From Bacteroidota bacterium (GTDB taxonomy: Bacteria; Bacteroidota; Bacteroidia; Bacteroidales; Prolixibacteraceae): a stretch of DNA of 45,936 nt. A model generated the notes under the pieces. It worked only from the letters and a program-made list of their open reading frames with translations, was not told where the DNA came from and did no database searches. Of this stretch, positions 34,777 to 42,944 are shown piece by piece. Position 1 is the stretch's first letter, and every line of letters begins with the position of its first letter. The translations under genes were made by a program, and so were the position numbers. The stretch spans positions 1 through 45,936 of the forward strand of contig JAUYMU010000007.1 of the NCBI GenBank assembly GCA_030698405.1, in the 5' to 3' direction.

Positions 34777-35805
34777 ATGAAAACACCATTTCTAATTTTA
34801 TTAGCTACAACACTGTTCTTATTTTCATGCAACTCATACAATAGAAATCAGATTCAAGAAGTCTCACAGAATATAATAGCGTCAATTGACTCTATTCCGA
34901 TTTTATGCGATTCAATTGATAATTTGGTAAGGCAAGAATTGTACGATGAATTATGCAGGATTTATCTTATCCGAAAAGTTACCCTTGAGCAAGTCATTAA
35001 AGATAGGATATTGCAGATGGAGGCCAAGAAGTTTAATTATACAGTTGACGAATTGAAAACTTCGCTTTTCAAGAACAGAATCACGGAGGCTAATCTTAAG
35101 ATGTTTTCTGGGAAAACTAACTATCCGGGTAAAGTTTCTGAATTAAGGGAAACCCTTGTTTTTCATGATATAAAATCAGCCAGAGGTCATGACTTACTAG
35201 TAGTAAAATACAAGGAGTACATTCTAAATCAATATATTGATTCATTAAAGAAAACGCATCAGATTACAATTTCACTAAAACCACCAAAATCGCCAACAAT
35301 AAAGTTGGATAATCTGGTCGTTCATTACAAAGGCAACTTAAATTCGGCTGTTACATTTTTGACAATTACCGACTTTGATTGCCACATGTGCAGGGAACAC
35401 AATGCGTTTTTTGAAAAGCTGTATTCGGATTACAAAGGAAAAGTACGTTTTGGGTTTACCCATTATTCATCCTACGTTTCCAATTCGGCAATTGCCTCTG
35501 AATGCGCTTCTAATCAAGGGAAATTCTGGGAGATGCACGATTCTATTTTTAATGCCAAGCTTATTCCGGATTCTGTTTCCTTGTTCCGGATAGCAAAAAA
35601 TCTGAAATTAAATATGAATACTTTTGGAAATGATTATAAAAACAAGACCCTTTCTGAAAAAATTATGGATAATCTTCTAAAACTGGAATCGGCTGGCATT
35701 TATGGTACGCCTACAATAATGATAAATAACCAATTGGTCTTTAATTCAACTTCACTTGATGAGATTGAAAAAATGCTTAAAGAGGAAATCGAAAAGGTAG
35801 ATTAG
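34777..35805 (+). CDS. DsbA-like thioredoxin-fold lipoprotein
   Basis: 342 residues. The lipobox is LFLFSCNSY. The N-terminal half (about 25-165) is helical and resembles the linker or chaperone-like parts of parvulin/SurA proteins, but lacks a recognisable PPIase domain. The C-terminal half is a thioredoxin_4/DsbA-like domain with FLTITDFDCHMCREHN (CxxC at 202-205), ECASNQGKFWEMHD and cis-Pro in YGTPTIMIN. It probably oxidises or isomerises disulfides of exported proteins, perhaps the cysteine-rich lipoprotein encoded just upstream. Confidence 0.82.
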   Translation: MKTPFLILLATTLFLFSCNSYNRNQIQEVSQNIIASIDSIPILCDSIDNLVRQELYDELCRIYLIRKVTLEQVIKDRILQMEAKKFNYTVDELKTSLFKNRITEANLKMFSGKTNYPGKVSELRETLVFHDIKSARGHDLLVVKYKEYILNQYIDSLKKTHQITISLKPPKSPTIKLDNLVVHYKGNLNSAVTFLTITDFDCHMCREHNAFFEKLYSDYKGKVRFGFTHYSSYVSNSAIASECASNQGKFWEMHDSIFNAKLIPDSVSLFRIAKNLKLNMNTFGNDYKNKTLSEKIMDNLLKLESAGIYGTPTIMINNQLVFNSTSLDEIEKMLKEEIEKVD

Positions 35806-35839
35806 TAACAGCTTTGAAACTGCAACGAAAAGTTTTTTA

Positions 35840-35875
35840 CAGATGCCGGCGAGGCAAATGCTATGCCGACATCTG
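35840..35875. terminator. hairpin between convergent genes
   Basis: Arms CAGATGCCGGC and GCCGACATCTG around a 14-nt loop pair over 11 bp with one imperfect position (a G-U wobble on the minus strand). It lies between convergent stops. No T-run follows, so terminator function is uncertain. Confidence 0.45.
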
Positions 35876-35893
35876 CATTTAATTACTCCTGAT

Positions 35894-36415
35894 TTATTTG
35901 TTTTCTGCTTTAAAAGTTGGAGTTGTCCAGATAAAATCTCCTGTTCCGTTAGGAATACGGGCATACGATTGTTCAATAGTGGTAGCCGGATATTTAACCT
36001 GATCAATAATTACCAGATCTGGTGAGAGCAATAACACATTTTCGCCCAAAGCTGATAGTTTATAATTGGTATGAAGACCGGCCTGAAGGGTATCTGCGTC
36101 AGCCCATACAATCAGGTAACCGTTTTTATCAAGGATGGTTCCTGCAGGAAATTTCCATTTTGTCAGATTCTTTTTACTGTCGGCCAAATAAAATCCAGAA
36201 ATGTCCAAATCCTCACCTGAAAGATTATACAATTCAATCCAGTCATCGAACTGGCCATTCTGATCGGAGCCATATTTTGTATTTTTAGGCAACAACTCGT
36301 TGATAACGATACTTTTATTAATGTCTATTTCTGGTTCAACTACCTCAGAGTCTTTTTTGCAATTTGTCATCCCAACGATCATCAAAACAACAAGTATCCA
36401 TCCAATTCGCTTCAT
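35894..36415 (-). CDS. lamin-tail-domain lipoprotein
   Basis: 173 residues. The lipoprotein signal is LMIVGMTNCKKD. A lamin-tail domain follows: IVINELLPKNTKYG, FDDWIELYNLSGEDLDISGF, YLADSKKNLTKWKFPAGTIL, YLIVWADADT. These Ig-like domains occur on exported bacterial proteins as binding or anchoring modules. The domain fills almost the whole mature protein. Convergent with the DsbA-like gene. Confidence 0.85.
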   Translation of the reverse strand: MKRIGWILVVLMIVGMTNCKKDSEVVEPEIDINKSIVINELLPKNTKYGSDQNGQFDDWIELYNLSGEDLDISGFYLADSKKNLTKWKFPAGTILDKNGYLIVWADADTLQAGLHTNYKLSALGENVLLLSPDLVIIDQVKYPATTIEQSYARIPNGTGDFIWTTPTFKAENK

Positions 36416-36583
36416 TTCAGTTATTGCTATGTTAGTAATCAGTCTTAATAAGTGTTTTATAAGGAGTCAAATGTAGTTGATTGGTTTCTAAAAACCAGAA
36501 TAATTTCAGTTAAGAAGTTTAAAGGGGAATATCAATCTATAGCAGATGTGAAATTTGTCCCAACAACTTCGAGTCTTTTTATG
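36416..36583. other. gap upstream of parDE
   Basis: This 168-nt gap shows a small stem (TGGTTT/AAACCA near 36479) and no gene. It must hold the promoter of the divergent lamin-tail gene, which I could not pinpoint. Confidence 0.3.
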
Positions 36584-36612
36584 TATGTCTATATTTGCTA
36601 AATATAGACATA
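36584..36612 (+). promoter_or_regulatory. parDE operator over its promoter
   Basis: A perfect palindrome has 13-bp arms, TATGTCTATATTT and AAATATAGACATA, around GCT. The -7 box TATATTTG lies inside it (36590-36597), 49 nt before the parD ATG. A bound ParD dimer or ParDE complex would therefore block the polymerase directly. Confidence 0.75.
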
Positions 36613-36646
36613 TTTGATATTTTTACAGACTAAAAGATCTGAAACC

Positions 36647-36883
36647 ATGAACGTAAGTTTTACAGAAAAACAAGAAAAGTACATTGCAACGCAAATATCA
36701 AGTGGAGATTACCAGAACGCCAGCGAATTAGTCCGTGATGCTCTGCGTTTGCATGAATTGTATCGTAGTAAAGTGTTAGAGGAGTTACGTGCTGAGATTG
36801 CTAAGGGATGGGATGGTCCTTCAAGTAAGCGCACCGTTGAAGATATTGTTAAAGCCAAAACCAAAGAATATAAATCGGAATGA
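36647..36883 (+). CDS. parD: ParD-type antitoxin, ribbon-helix-helix
   Basis: 78 residues from the ATG at 36647, giving MNVSFTEKQEKYIATQISSG and DYQNASELVRDALRLHE, the RHH pattern of the CopG/ParD family. An upstream in-frame ATG at 36614 lies next to the operator and is rejected. It should bind the perfect palindrome before it and neutralise ParE. It overlaps the toxin gene by 4 nt. Confidence 0.9.
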   Translation: MNVSFTEKQEKYIATQISSGDYQNASELVRDALRLHELYRSKVLEELRAEIAKGWDGPSSKRTVEDIVKAKTKEYKSE

Positions 36884-37182
36884 GCAAAGCCTGTTCCGCA
36901 TACAGGCTTTCTCAGAAGGCTGACCAAGACCTGGAAGATATATTCGATTACACCTTAAAAGAATTTGGTATTGATCAGGCCATTGCATATGTTAATGGTT
37001 TTGAGACAATATTTATGAGTCTCGCAGTTAATGCTGAACTTGGGAGAAAACGGGATGATGTTAGGAAAGATTTGAGAAGTTTTGTCAAGGGAAGTCATAC
37101 CATATTTTATCGCATCCTGAAAAATCACATTTCTATTGTACGTGTTCTGCATGGCAGCAGGGATGTAATAAAGTTCATCTGA
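36880..37182 (+). CDS. parE: ParE-type toxin
   Basis: 100 residues, ParE/RelE superfamily, usually a gyrase poison. Family features are YRLSQKADQDLEDIFDYTLK, FGIDQAIAYVNGFETIF, AELGRKRDDVRKDLRSFVKG, HTIFYRILKNHISIVRVLHG and RDVIKF. The start ATG shares bases with the parD stop. The pair sits right outside the predicted end of a mobilisable element, so it belongs to the chromosome side. Confidence 0.9.
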   Translation: MSKACSAYRLSQKADQDLEDIFDYTLKEFGIDQAIAYVNGFETIFMSLAVNAELGRKRDDVRKDLRSFVKGSHTIFYRILKNHISIVRVLHGSRDVIKFI

Positions 37183-37232
37183 TTTTAAGATAAGGTGGAT
37201 TGCAAGCTTAAATTTTTTTAAACGATATAATC

Positions 37233-37281
37233 AAAACGATGTAAGTCATTGAATTTTAATGATTTACATCGTTTTTTTTTT
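37233..37281. terminator. bidirectional terminator beside the attachment site
   Basis: A long stem, AACGATGTAAGTCATT with AATGATTTACATCGTT (one mismatch), has a 7-nt loop and a 10-T run. On the minus strand AAAACGAT is preceded by the A-run and ends in TTTT. It can terminate parE from the left and, before integration, the tRNA gene suggested by the adjacent att sequence. Confidence 0.8.
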
Positions 37282-37297
37282 GTAGTCCCACCGGGAA
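37281..37297 (-). other. candidate attachment site (tRNA 3' end remnant)
   Basis: TGTAGTCCCACCGGGAA is, on the minus strand, TTCCCGGTGGGACTACA, which looks like the T-stem plus acceptor 3' strand of a tRNA. Beyond it the tRNA pattern stops, so only the 3' end is here. This is expected at the element end that lies away from the intact tRNA gene. The integrase gene starts about 140 nt inside. Confidence 0.6.
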
Positions 37298-37326
37298 TTT
37301 TTCGTTAAGTGTCATTAAATTTCATA

Positions 37327-37405
37327 AAATATCAAATAACTGTATATGAGCATATTAAATCATTTTTATTTAAGTGAAATATCTCTAAATATCCTCAGAT
37401 ATATC
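37327..37405 (+). repeat. AAATATC repeats, possible integrase arm sites
   Basis: AAATATC occurs three times in direct orientation (37327-37333, 37377-37383, 37387-37393), followed by GATATATC at 37398-37405. All lie between the att site and the integrase gene. This is the place for arm-type binding sites of a tyrosine integrase. The AT-rich context weakens the case. Confidence 0.35.
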
Positions 37406-37420
37406 AAAAAATGGGTGTAA

Positions 37421-37451
37421 ATTTGGGTGTTAAAATTAAATGCACCCAAAT
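37421..37451 (+). promoter_or_regulatory. hairpin over the integrase start
   Basis: Perfect 9-bp arms ATTTGGGTG (37421-37429) and CACCCAAAT (37443-37451) enclose the first possible start codon at 37440, and the second ATG (37452) follows directly. If formed in mRNA it would restrict integrase translation or decide which start is used. Confidence 0.45.
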
Positions 37452-38741
37452 ATGAATATCAAACGTAGCATTATTTTCACCCTTGAAAAAAGAAAGAAAA
37501 ATAATGTGCTGGTCACCGACAATGTTCCCATTCGCATGCGGGTTATCTACAGCGGAACCCGTACAGATTTCAGTACCGGATACAGGATAGATGAATCTAA
37601 ATGGGAAGCAGACAAACAACGGGTAAAAAACGGTTGTACAAATAAACTAAAACAAAGCTCATCTGAAATTAATTCAGATTTATTAAAATATTACACCGAT
37701 ATCCAGAATATTTTTAAGGAGTTCGAAGTAAGGGATATTACTCCTATCCCGGAACAACTTAAAACAACGTTTGCTAAGAGAAACAAAGCAAGTAATTCTG
37801 AAGAAGTGGAAGCAGAAAAGCCCACCGTTTCTTTTTTGAAAATATTCGAGAAATTTCTAAAAGAATGCGGCACGCAAAACAACTGGACAGATGCTACCTA
37901 TAAAAAATTCGCAGCATTAAAAACTCATTTGACTAAATTCAATTCAAACCTTACATTCGAGGAGTTGAACGAATCCGGGTTAAGTGAATTTGTATATTAT
38001 CTTCGGGATAAGAAAGATATGAGAAACAGTTCTATTGGCAAACAAATTAGCTTACTCAAATGGTTTCTTCGCTGGGGACTAAAGAAAGGCCATCATAATA
38101 ACAATGCCATTGAATCATTCAATCCCAAACTGAAAAATGCACAAAAGAAAGTAATCTTCCTAACTTGGGGAGAACTAAATAAACTTCGTGATTATCAAAT
38201 TCCGGAAAGTAAACAGTATTTGGAACGGGTTCGGGATGTGTTTTTGTTTACCTGCTTCACTGGTTTAAGGTATTCTGATGTGTATAACCTGAAAACAAGT
38301 GATATTAAGGATAATCACATAGAAATAACAACTATCAAAACGGCTGATAGCCTGATTATTGAATTGAACAACCACAGTAAATCCATATTGGAAAAGTACA
38401 AAGAGGTTCATTTTGAGAATAATAAAGTCCTACCTGTAATTACTAACCAGAAAATGAACGACTACCTGAAAGAGTTGGCCGAGTTGGCCGAAATAAATGA
38501 GCCTGTAGGCGAAACTTATTATAAAGGAAATCGGCGGATAGATGAAGTTACTCCAAAGTATGCACTTCTGGGTACTCATGCCGGACGAAGGACATTTATT
38601 TGCAATGCATTATCTTTGGGTATCCTACCACAGGTTGTAATGAAATGGACGGGACACAGCGACTACAAAGCTATGAAACCCTATATTGATATAGCTGATG
38701 ATATTAAAGCCAGTGCAATGGAGAAGTTTAACCAGTTATAG
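37440..38741 (+). CDS. tyrosine recombinase / integrase
   Basis: 433 residues from the ATG at 37440; the ATG at 37452 (MNIKRSIIF) is equally possible. An N-terminal arm-binding domain (IPIRMRVIYSG-like, about 20-60) is followed by a SAM-like core-binding domain (about 130-230). The catalytic domain has Arg277 (CFTGLRYSD), His380-x-x-Arg383 (LGTHAGRRT), His406 (WTGHSD) and a likely nucleophile Tyr415 (MKPYIDI). It integrates and excises the element at the tRNA-like att site just upstream. Confidence 0.92.
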   Translation: MHPNMNIKRSIIFTLEKRKKNNVLVTDNVPIRMRVIYSGTRTDFSTGYRIDESKWEADKQRVKNGCTNKLKQSSSEINSDLLKYYTDIQNIFKEFEVRDITPIPEQLKTTFAKRNKASNSEEVEAEKPTVSFLKIFEKFLKECGTQNNWTDATYKKFAALKTHLTKFNSNLTFEELNESGLSEFVYYLRDKKDMRNSSIGKQISLLKWFLRWGLKKGHHNNNAIESFNPKLKNAQKKVIFLTWGELNKLRDYQIPESKQYLERVRDVFLFTCFTGLRYSDVYNLKTSDIKDNHIEITTIKTADSLIIELNNHSKSILEKYKEVHFENNKVLPVITNQKMNDYLKELAELAEINEPVGETYYKGNRRIDEVTPKYALLGTHAGRRTFICNALSLGILPQVVMKWTGHSDYKAMKPYIDIADDIKASAMEKFNQL

Positions 38742-38801
38742 GTAAATTCAAAACATTTATCAAATCCAACTATCTTTGAAGCATAATTTTAATAACAAGG
38801 C

Positions 38802-40205
38802 ATGTTAACAGCAGAAGAAATAAAGTCCATAGCTAAAAGCGGTGAAGGATACAACGCCGATTTTAAACTAAAAGTACCGGGTAAAGTTCGGGAACTTTCG
38901 GAGGAGGTTTGTGCTTTTGCCAATAGCGAAGGAGGATTTTTACTGATTGGGATAGATGATAAGAACCAGATTACAGGAACAGAAATTGACAACCCGAAAC
39001 GTTCTGCTATTCAGGATTCTATAAGAGACATATCTCCAGCTATCCATGTGGATATTTATTCTGTTGATATAGATGGTAAAACCGTATGGGTGATTGAAAT
39101 CCCTTCGGGGAAAGATAAACCTTATGTACTTTCCGGGGCGATCTATGTAAGGGAAAGTGCCAATTCCCAAAAGCTTACGACCGCCGAAGAAATCAGGAGT
39201 TTTTTTCAAAGCAGTAACCGTATTTACTTCGATTCTGTTCCTTGTATTAAATTTGATTTTGAAAAGGAACTTGATAATGATACATTTAATCTATTCCGAA
39301 CCGAATCCGGCATTTCTGGAAACATATCCACACATCAGATACTGAATAATTTGCAGGTGTTTGATGATTCAGGTAAGATTAAAAATGGTGGAGTATTATT
39401 CTTTGGCAAACAACCTGAAATCACATTTCATCAGGCGGTTACCCGCTGTGTCCGGTTCAAGGGAAAAACCAAGGTACATATCATTGATGACAAAACCTAT
39501 GGAGGCCCATTGTATCAACAATACCATCAGTCAGAAACTTGGATAAAAGATAAGCTTGAAGTAGCCTATATCATAGAGGGTATGGGGCCACGTAAAGAAG
39601 TTTGGGAGATTCCCCTTACCGTTTTTAAAGAAGCGATTATTAACGCTCTTTCACACAGAGATTATTACGAGCAAGGCGCCGTTACGATGGTGGAAGTTTA
39701 TGATGACCGGGTGGAGATTTCCAATCCGGGGGGGTTACTGATTGGTGTGAAAAATGATTTTGGAAAGAAAAGCATGACCCGTAATCCTCTCATTTTCGGT
39801 TTATTTACTCGTATGAGTTTGGTGGAACAGGTTGCATCCGGCATTCCCCGAATGCGTAAAGCAATGAAAGAAGCAGAACTTCCAGAACCAACGTTTACAA
39901 CTGATGGTGGTTTCTTTACTGTTGAATTTAAACGTCCTCAAAAGAATGACACTATAAATGACATTGTAAATTCAAAGAGTGGCACTACAAATGGCACTAC
40001 AAATGGCACTATAAATTTGGAAAGTCCTATTGAAGAAATAGTTTTAAAACTAATAACCAAGCAAGAGGGATTGTCAGCCCGAAAAATCTCTAAACTGATA
40101 GACAAAAGTTTGAGAACAACCATGCGGTATTTGGACGATCTTAAAAAATCTGAGAAAATAGAATTCCGAGGGGCATTGAAAAACGGAGGTTATTATTTGA
40201 AATAA
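38802..40205 (+). CDS. AlbA_2 (Schlafen-type) ATP-binding DNA-binding regulator
   Basis: 467 residues in three parts. An AlbA_2 domain at about 1-130 has NADFKLKVPGKVRELSEEVC, FANSEGGFLLIGIDD and YVRESANSQKLT. A GHKL-type ATPase segment at about 255-375 has FKEAIINALSHRDYYEQG, VEISNPGG and SGIPRMRKAM. A C-terminal winged helix is at about 405-465 (LSARKISKLIDKSLRTTMRY). Four-residue repeats form the linker between the last two. Such proteins are frequent on mobile elements, as regulators or defence factors; the role here is unknown. Confidence 0.82.
   Translation: MLTAEEIKSIAKSGEGYNADFKLKVPGKVRELSEEVCAFANSEGGFLLIGIDDKNQITGTEIDNPKRSAIQDSIRDISPAIHVDIYSVDIDGKTVWVIEIPSGKDKPYVLSGAIYVRESANSQKLTTAEEIRSFFQSSNRIYFDSVPCIKFDFEKELDNDTFNLFRTESGISGNISTHQILNNLQVFDDSGKIKNGGVLFFGKQPEITFHQAVTRCVRFKGKTKVHIIDDKTYGGPLYQQYHQSETWIKDKLEVAYIIEGMGPRKEVWEIPLTVFKEAIINALSHRDYYEQGAVTMVEVYDDRVEISNPGGLLIGVKNDFGKKSMTRNPLIFGLFTRMSLVEQVASGIPRMRKAMKEAELPEPTFTTDGGFFTVEFKRPQKNDTINDIVNSKSGTTNGTTNGTINLESPIEEIVLKLITKQEGLSARKISKLIDKSLRTTMRYLDDLKKSEKIEFRGALKNGGYYLK
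39948..40016 (+). repeat. in-frame 12-nt tandem repeat inside the AlbA_2 gene
   Basis: Units GACACTATAAAT, GACATTGTAAAT, a 9-nt break, then GGCACTACAAAT twice and GGCACTATAAAT. They encode DTIN, DIVN, GTTN, GTTN and GTIN. The unit is a multiple of three, so slippage would change linker length without breaking the frame. Confidence 0.8.
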
Positions 40206-40214
40206 GAGTCAGGC

Positions 40215-41222
40215 ATGGAACAACTTCAAAACATTCAATCAGTTATTGAATATTTCTCAGATATATATTCATCCTGGCAGGAGATTAACCGACTGCTCAA
40301 AAATAAGATTCAGAATCCTAATTCTGGAGATCTGTCTTCTCAAGAATTCTTATTCAAATTCTATAATAAAAACAAGGAGCCCAATGTTCTCCAAACTAAT
40401 CTTTTAAATCTTATTCTGGCCAGTTCTGCCGAAAAAGCCGGAGTTATTACGACCCCATTGCTTGCGCTGTTAAGGAAGAACATATTTCTTTTTGAAAGGA
40501 ATAAAGAAATACTGGAAAATCTGAATTCTTACAAGATGATCGAGCAATCCCTGCTGTATTATTATGACAAAAGAGTTTCATTGGAAAAGGATTTGGAACT
40601 GATAAAGACATACCCTTATCCCACAGAAGTAGAAAGACAGATATTAATCGATGAGACGCGTAAAGAATTAAGCGAATTATCCGGCGAAGAAGAAAAAGAA
40701 CGCAACAGGATTGTTCCCTTTTGTCAAAACTTCTTTCCTGACATCTACCAGTTGAGCAGGGAACTTGTGGTATTTATCAATGCTTTTGTTCCTGAAAAGG
40801 TCATTACTTCCGAGAGCGTTTCTCAATCAGTAGGGCAAAATATTTCTCCTGGAAATTCAGCAAAGAGTGACCCGCTGGGTATATTGGATGATCCGAATAG
40901 GATCTTCAGGACGAGAATGTTTGAGAAGTTTCTGGTATTGGAAAGAAAGCTGATTACAGATAAATATTTGAAAGAAGAAAGTCAGAATAAAGAACTGCAT
41001 TGGATTTCCACCCATGAAAACGGGAAACCGGATATAAAAAGATTGGTTACATTTTTGGCTGGAATGCTTGACAACAATCATTTTCTCCCCAACAAAGACC
41101 CCAAAATAAAAGCGTTTTTTGAATCCCGGTATCATATCGTCATCGGGCAGAACTTTGAAAGGAAAAGACGTGTTCCACTTCTAAATGAATACAAAATAGT
41201 ATTTCATAACTATCCGTTTTAG
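40215..41222 (+). CDS. element-borne protein, weakly RteC-like
   Basis: 335 residues, 9 nt after the AlbA_2 gene and probably cotranscribed. It is mostly helical: a long heptad-like region (about 95-200, LEKDLELIKTYPYPTEVERQ, RKELSELSGEEEKERN), then a polar linker. The C-terminal part (about 265-335) has ELHWISTHENGKPDIKRLVT, FLAGMLDNNHFLP and FFESRYHIVIGQNFERKRRV. It faintly resembles the winged-helix end of RteC, a regulator of Bacteroides conjugative transposons. The assignment is weak; it may be another domain of unknown function. Confidence 0.45.
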   Translation: MEQLQNIQSVIEYFSDIYSSWQEINRLLKNKIQNPNSGDLSSQEFLFKFYNKNKEPNVLQTNLLNLILASSAEKAGVITTPLLALLRKNIFLFERNKEILENLNSYKMIEQSLLYYYDKRVSLEKDLELIKTYPYPTEVERQILIDETRKELSELSGEEEKERNRIVPFCQNFFPDIYQLSRELVVFINAFVPEKVITSESVSQSVGQNISPGNSAKSDPLGILDDPNRIFRTRMFEKFLVLERKLITDKYLKEESQNKELHWISTHENGKPDIKRLVTFLAGMLDNNHFLPNKDPKIKAFFESRYHIVIGQNFERKRRVPLLNEYKIVFHNYPF

Positions 41223-41357
41223 CGAACATTCAACGGTCGTAATACGAAACCATATCACAAATAACATTTGTATATCAGTGACTATCTGCAAGTAGCATTT
41301 TCAACAACTACGATTCACCGACACTCAAAAAAAACCAAATTAATATTGCGGTATACT

Positions 41358-41378
41358 TGATAGACCAGCTGGCTATCA
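41358..41378. promoter_or_regulatory. near-palindrome before the DUF3853 gene
   Basis: TGATAG and CTATCA flank CCAGCTGG with one unpaired position, giving a 21-bp near-perfect inverted repeat 29 nt before the ATG. A second small one, ACAAAT-AAC-ATTTGT, lies further upstream in the 184-nt gap. These are candidate operators or Xis-type binding sites. Confidence 0.4.
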
Positions 41379-41406
41379 ATATTGTATCACGTAAAATTAA
41401 TTTATC

Positions 41407-41709
41407 ATGAATGTTAAAGAATTGAAAGAAAAGTCGATTTGGCAAATGACTGGCGAGGAATTTTTATTCCTGCAGCAGAACTCGGAGCAGAAACAGGTAC
41501 AATCGATTACTTTATCTGAAACCCCAAAGAAGTATGTATATGGAATTGGCGGTATTGCCCGGTTATTCGGGTGCAGTATTCCAACAGCCAACCGCATTAA
41601 GCAAAGCGGGAAGATCGATAAAGCCATTACTCAGATAGGCCGGAAAATCATTGTCGAGGCCGAACTGGCATTGGAACTTGCAGGGCGCAAATCGGGCGGT
41701 AGAAAATAA
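41407..41709 (+). CDS. DUF3853-type, excisionase-like DNA-binding protein
   Basis: 100 residues. The C-terminal half is a MerR/Xis-like helix-turn-helix: GIGGIARLFGCSIPTANRIK, QSGKIDKAITQIGRKIIVEA. It matches the DUF3853 proteins typical of Bacteroidota mobilisable elements, placed just before the helicase and primase genes. A role in excision or in controlling the replication genes is likely. It ends 5 nt before the VapE gene. Confidence 0.75.
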   Translation: MNVKELKEKSIWQMTGEEFLFLQQNSEQKQVQSITLSETPKKYVYGIGGIARLFGCSIPTANRIKQSGKIDKAITQIGRKIIVEAELALELAGRKSGGRK

Positions 41710-41713
41710 AGCA

Positions 41714-42943
41714 ATGGCGAAGGAGCGAAAATCCCAATCACAGGGGCAAGCCACGTCATCAGAGGGTAAACAATCCAAAAATGAAGTCATTGAGTCCTAT
41801 CTTAATCGAAATTATGCCTTCAGGTACAACACCGTGAAGTGCAAACCCGAATATAAATCAATGGAAAGCTGTATGCCTTTTACTCCCGTGACCCGGTTTG
41901 TTCTCAACTCCTTTAAACGAGAATTGGATAAAAATATGGGATTAAGCACATCTGCTGAAAATATCCGGGGAATATTGGAAAGTGATTTTTCTCCAAAGAT
42001 TAATCCAGTCCAGGATTATTTCAAAAATCTGCCTCGCATGAATCCTGAGATTAACCGTTTCATAGAAACATTGGCCGAAACGGCACAGGTAACCAATCCT
42101 AAAAAATGGTTGTTGTATCTGACCAAATGGCTTGTAGGGGTAGTTGCAAATGCCCTGAATGAGTTTGGTTGTCAAAATCATTTGTGCCTAGTACTTACAG
42201 GAGAACAAGGACGGTTCAAAACGACCTGGTTAGATAATATTTGTCCTTTGAGCTTAAGAAGTTATCTGTTTACCGGGAAGATTGATCCTCAAAGTAAAGA
42301 CGTACTTACACTGATTGCTGAGTATCTCTTTATCAACATTGACGACCAGTTAAAAGCCTTGAACAAGCGGGATGAAAATGAGTTGAAGAATCTGATCACC
42401 ACCCCGGCAGTGAAATATCGTCGTCCCTACGATGTCTATATAGAAGAATATCCGCATCTGGCAAGTTTTATGGCTTCGGTAAACGGTAATGATTTTTTGA
42501 CTGATCCAACCGGTTCTCGCAGGTTCTTACCTTTTGAAGTGGTGAAAATGGACTTGAAAGCAGCTCAGGAAATCAACATGGACAATGTGTTTTCCGAAAT
42601 ACTATTCATTTATGAGAGCGGTTTCCGGTATTGGTTTGATGATCCCGAAATTGCAGAATTGCACCAATATAGCAGTGGATTCCATGTTCAGACAGCTGAA
42701 TACGAAATGTTGGTACAGGGATTCGAGAAGCCGCACAAAGATGCAACAGACTTTATGACAACTACACAAATACTAAACTACCTGAGAGCCTATTGCTCAC
42801 TCAATTTATCAGAGAAAAGAATGGGTGAAGCGCTTAGAAAGACAGGATTTGAACGAAGGTCAAAAAGGATAGGTAACAACCCGGTATATGCATGGTCTGT
42901 AAAGAAAATTACACCGAACCCTTTTATTTCTTCTAATTTGTAA
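41714..42943 (+). CDS. VapE-like helicase/ATPase
   Basis: 409 residues from the ATG at 41714 (MAKERKSQSQ); an upstream ATG inside DUF3853 is rejected. The superfamily-3-like ATPase core shows Walker A GEQGRFKTT (G163 to T171, Lys169) and Walker B FINIDDQ. FMASVNGNDFLTDPTGSRRF is the sensor segment typical of the virulence-associated E family. A C-terminal winged-helix part (TTTQILNYLRAYCSLNLSEK) follows. It probably unwinds element DNA together with the primase encoded after the iteron-like cluster. Confidence 0.85.
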   Translation: MAKERKSQSQGQATSSEGKQSKNEVIESYLNRNYAFRYNTVKCKPEYKSMESCMPFTPVTRFVLNSFKRELDKNMGLSTSAENIRGILESDFSPKINPVQDYFKNLPRMNPEINRFIETLAETAQVTNPKKWLLYLTKWLVGVVANALNEFGCQNHLCLVLTGEQGRFKTTWLDNICPLSLRSYLFTGKIDPQSKDVLTLIAEYLFINIDDQLKALNKRDENELKNLITTPAVKYRRPYDVYIEEYPHLASFMASVNGNDFLTDPTGSRRFLPFEVVKMDLKAAQEINMDNVFSEILFIYESGFRYWFDDPEIAELHQYSSGFHVQTAEYEMLVQGFEKPHKDATDFMTTTQILNYLRAYCSLNLSEKRMGEALRKTGFERRSKRIGNNPVYAWSVKKITPNPFISSNL

Positions 42944-42944
42944 T

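Noticed and set aside
37281-37297. A complete tRNA gene at the att site
   Set aside because: Only the 3' end pattern is present; no D-arm, anticodon arm or matching 5' acceptor strand can be found on either side.
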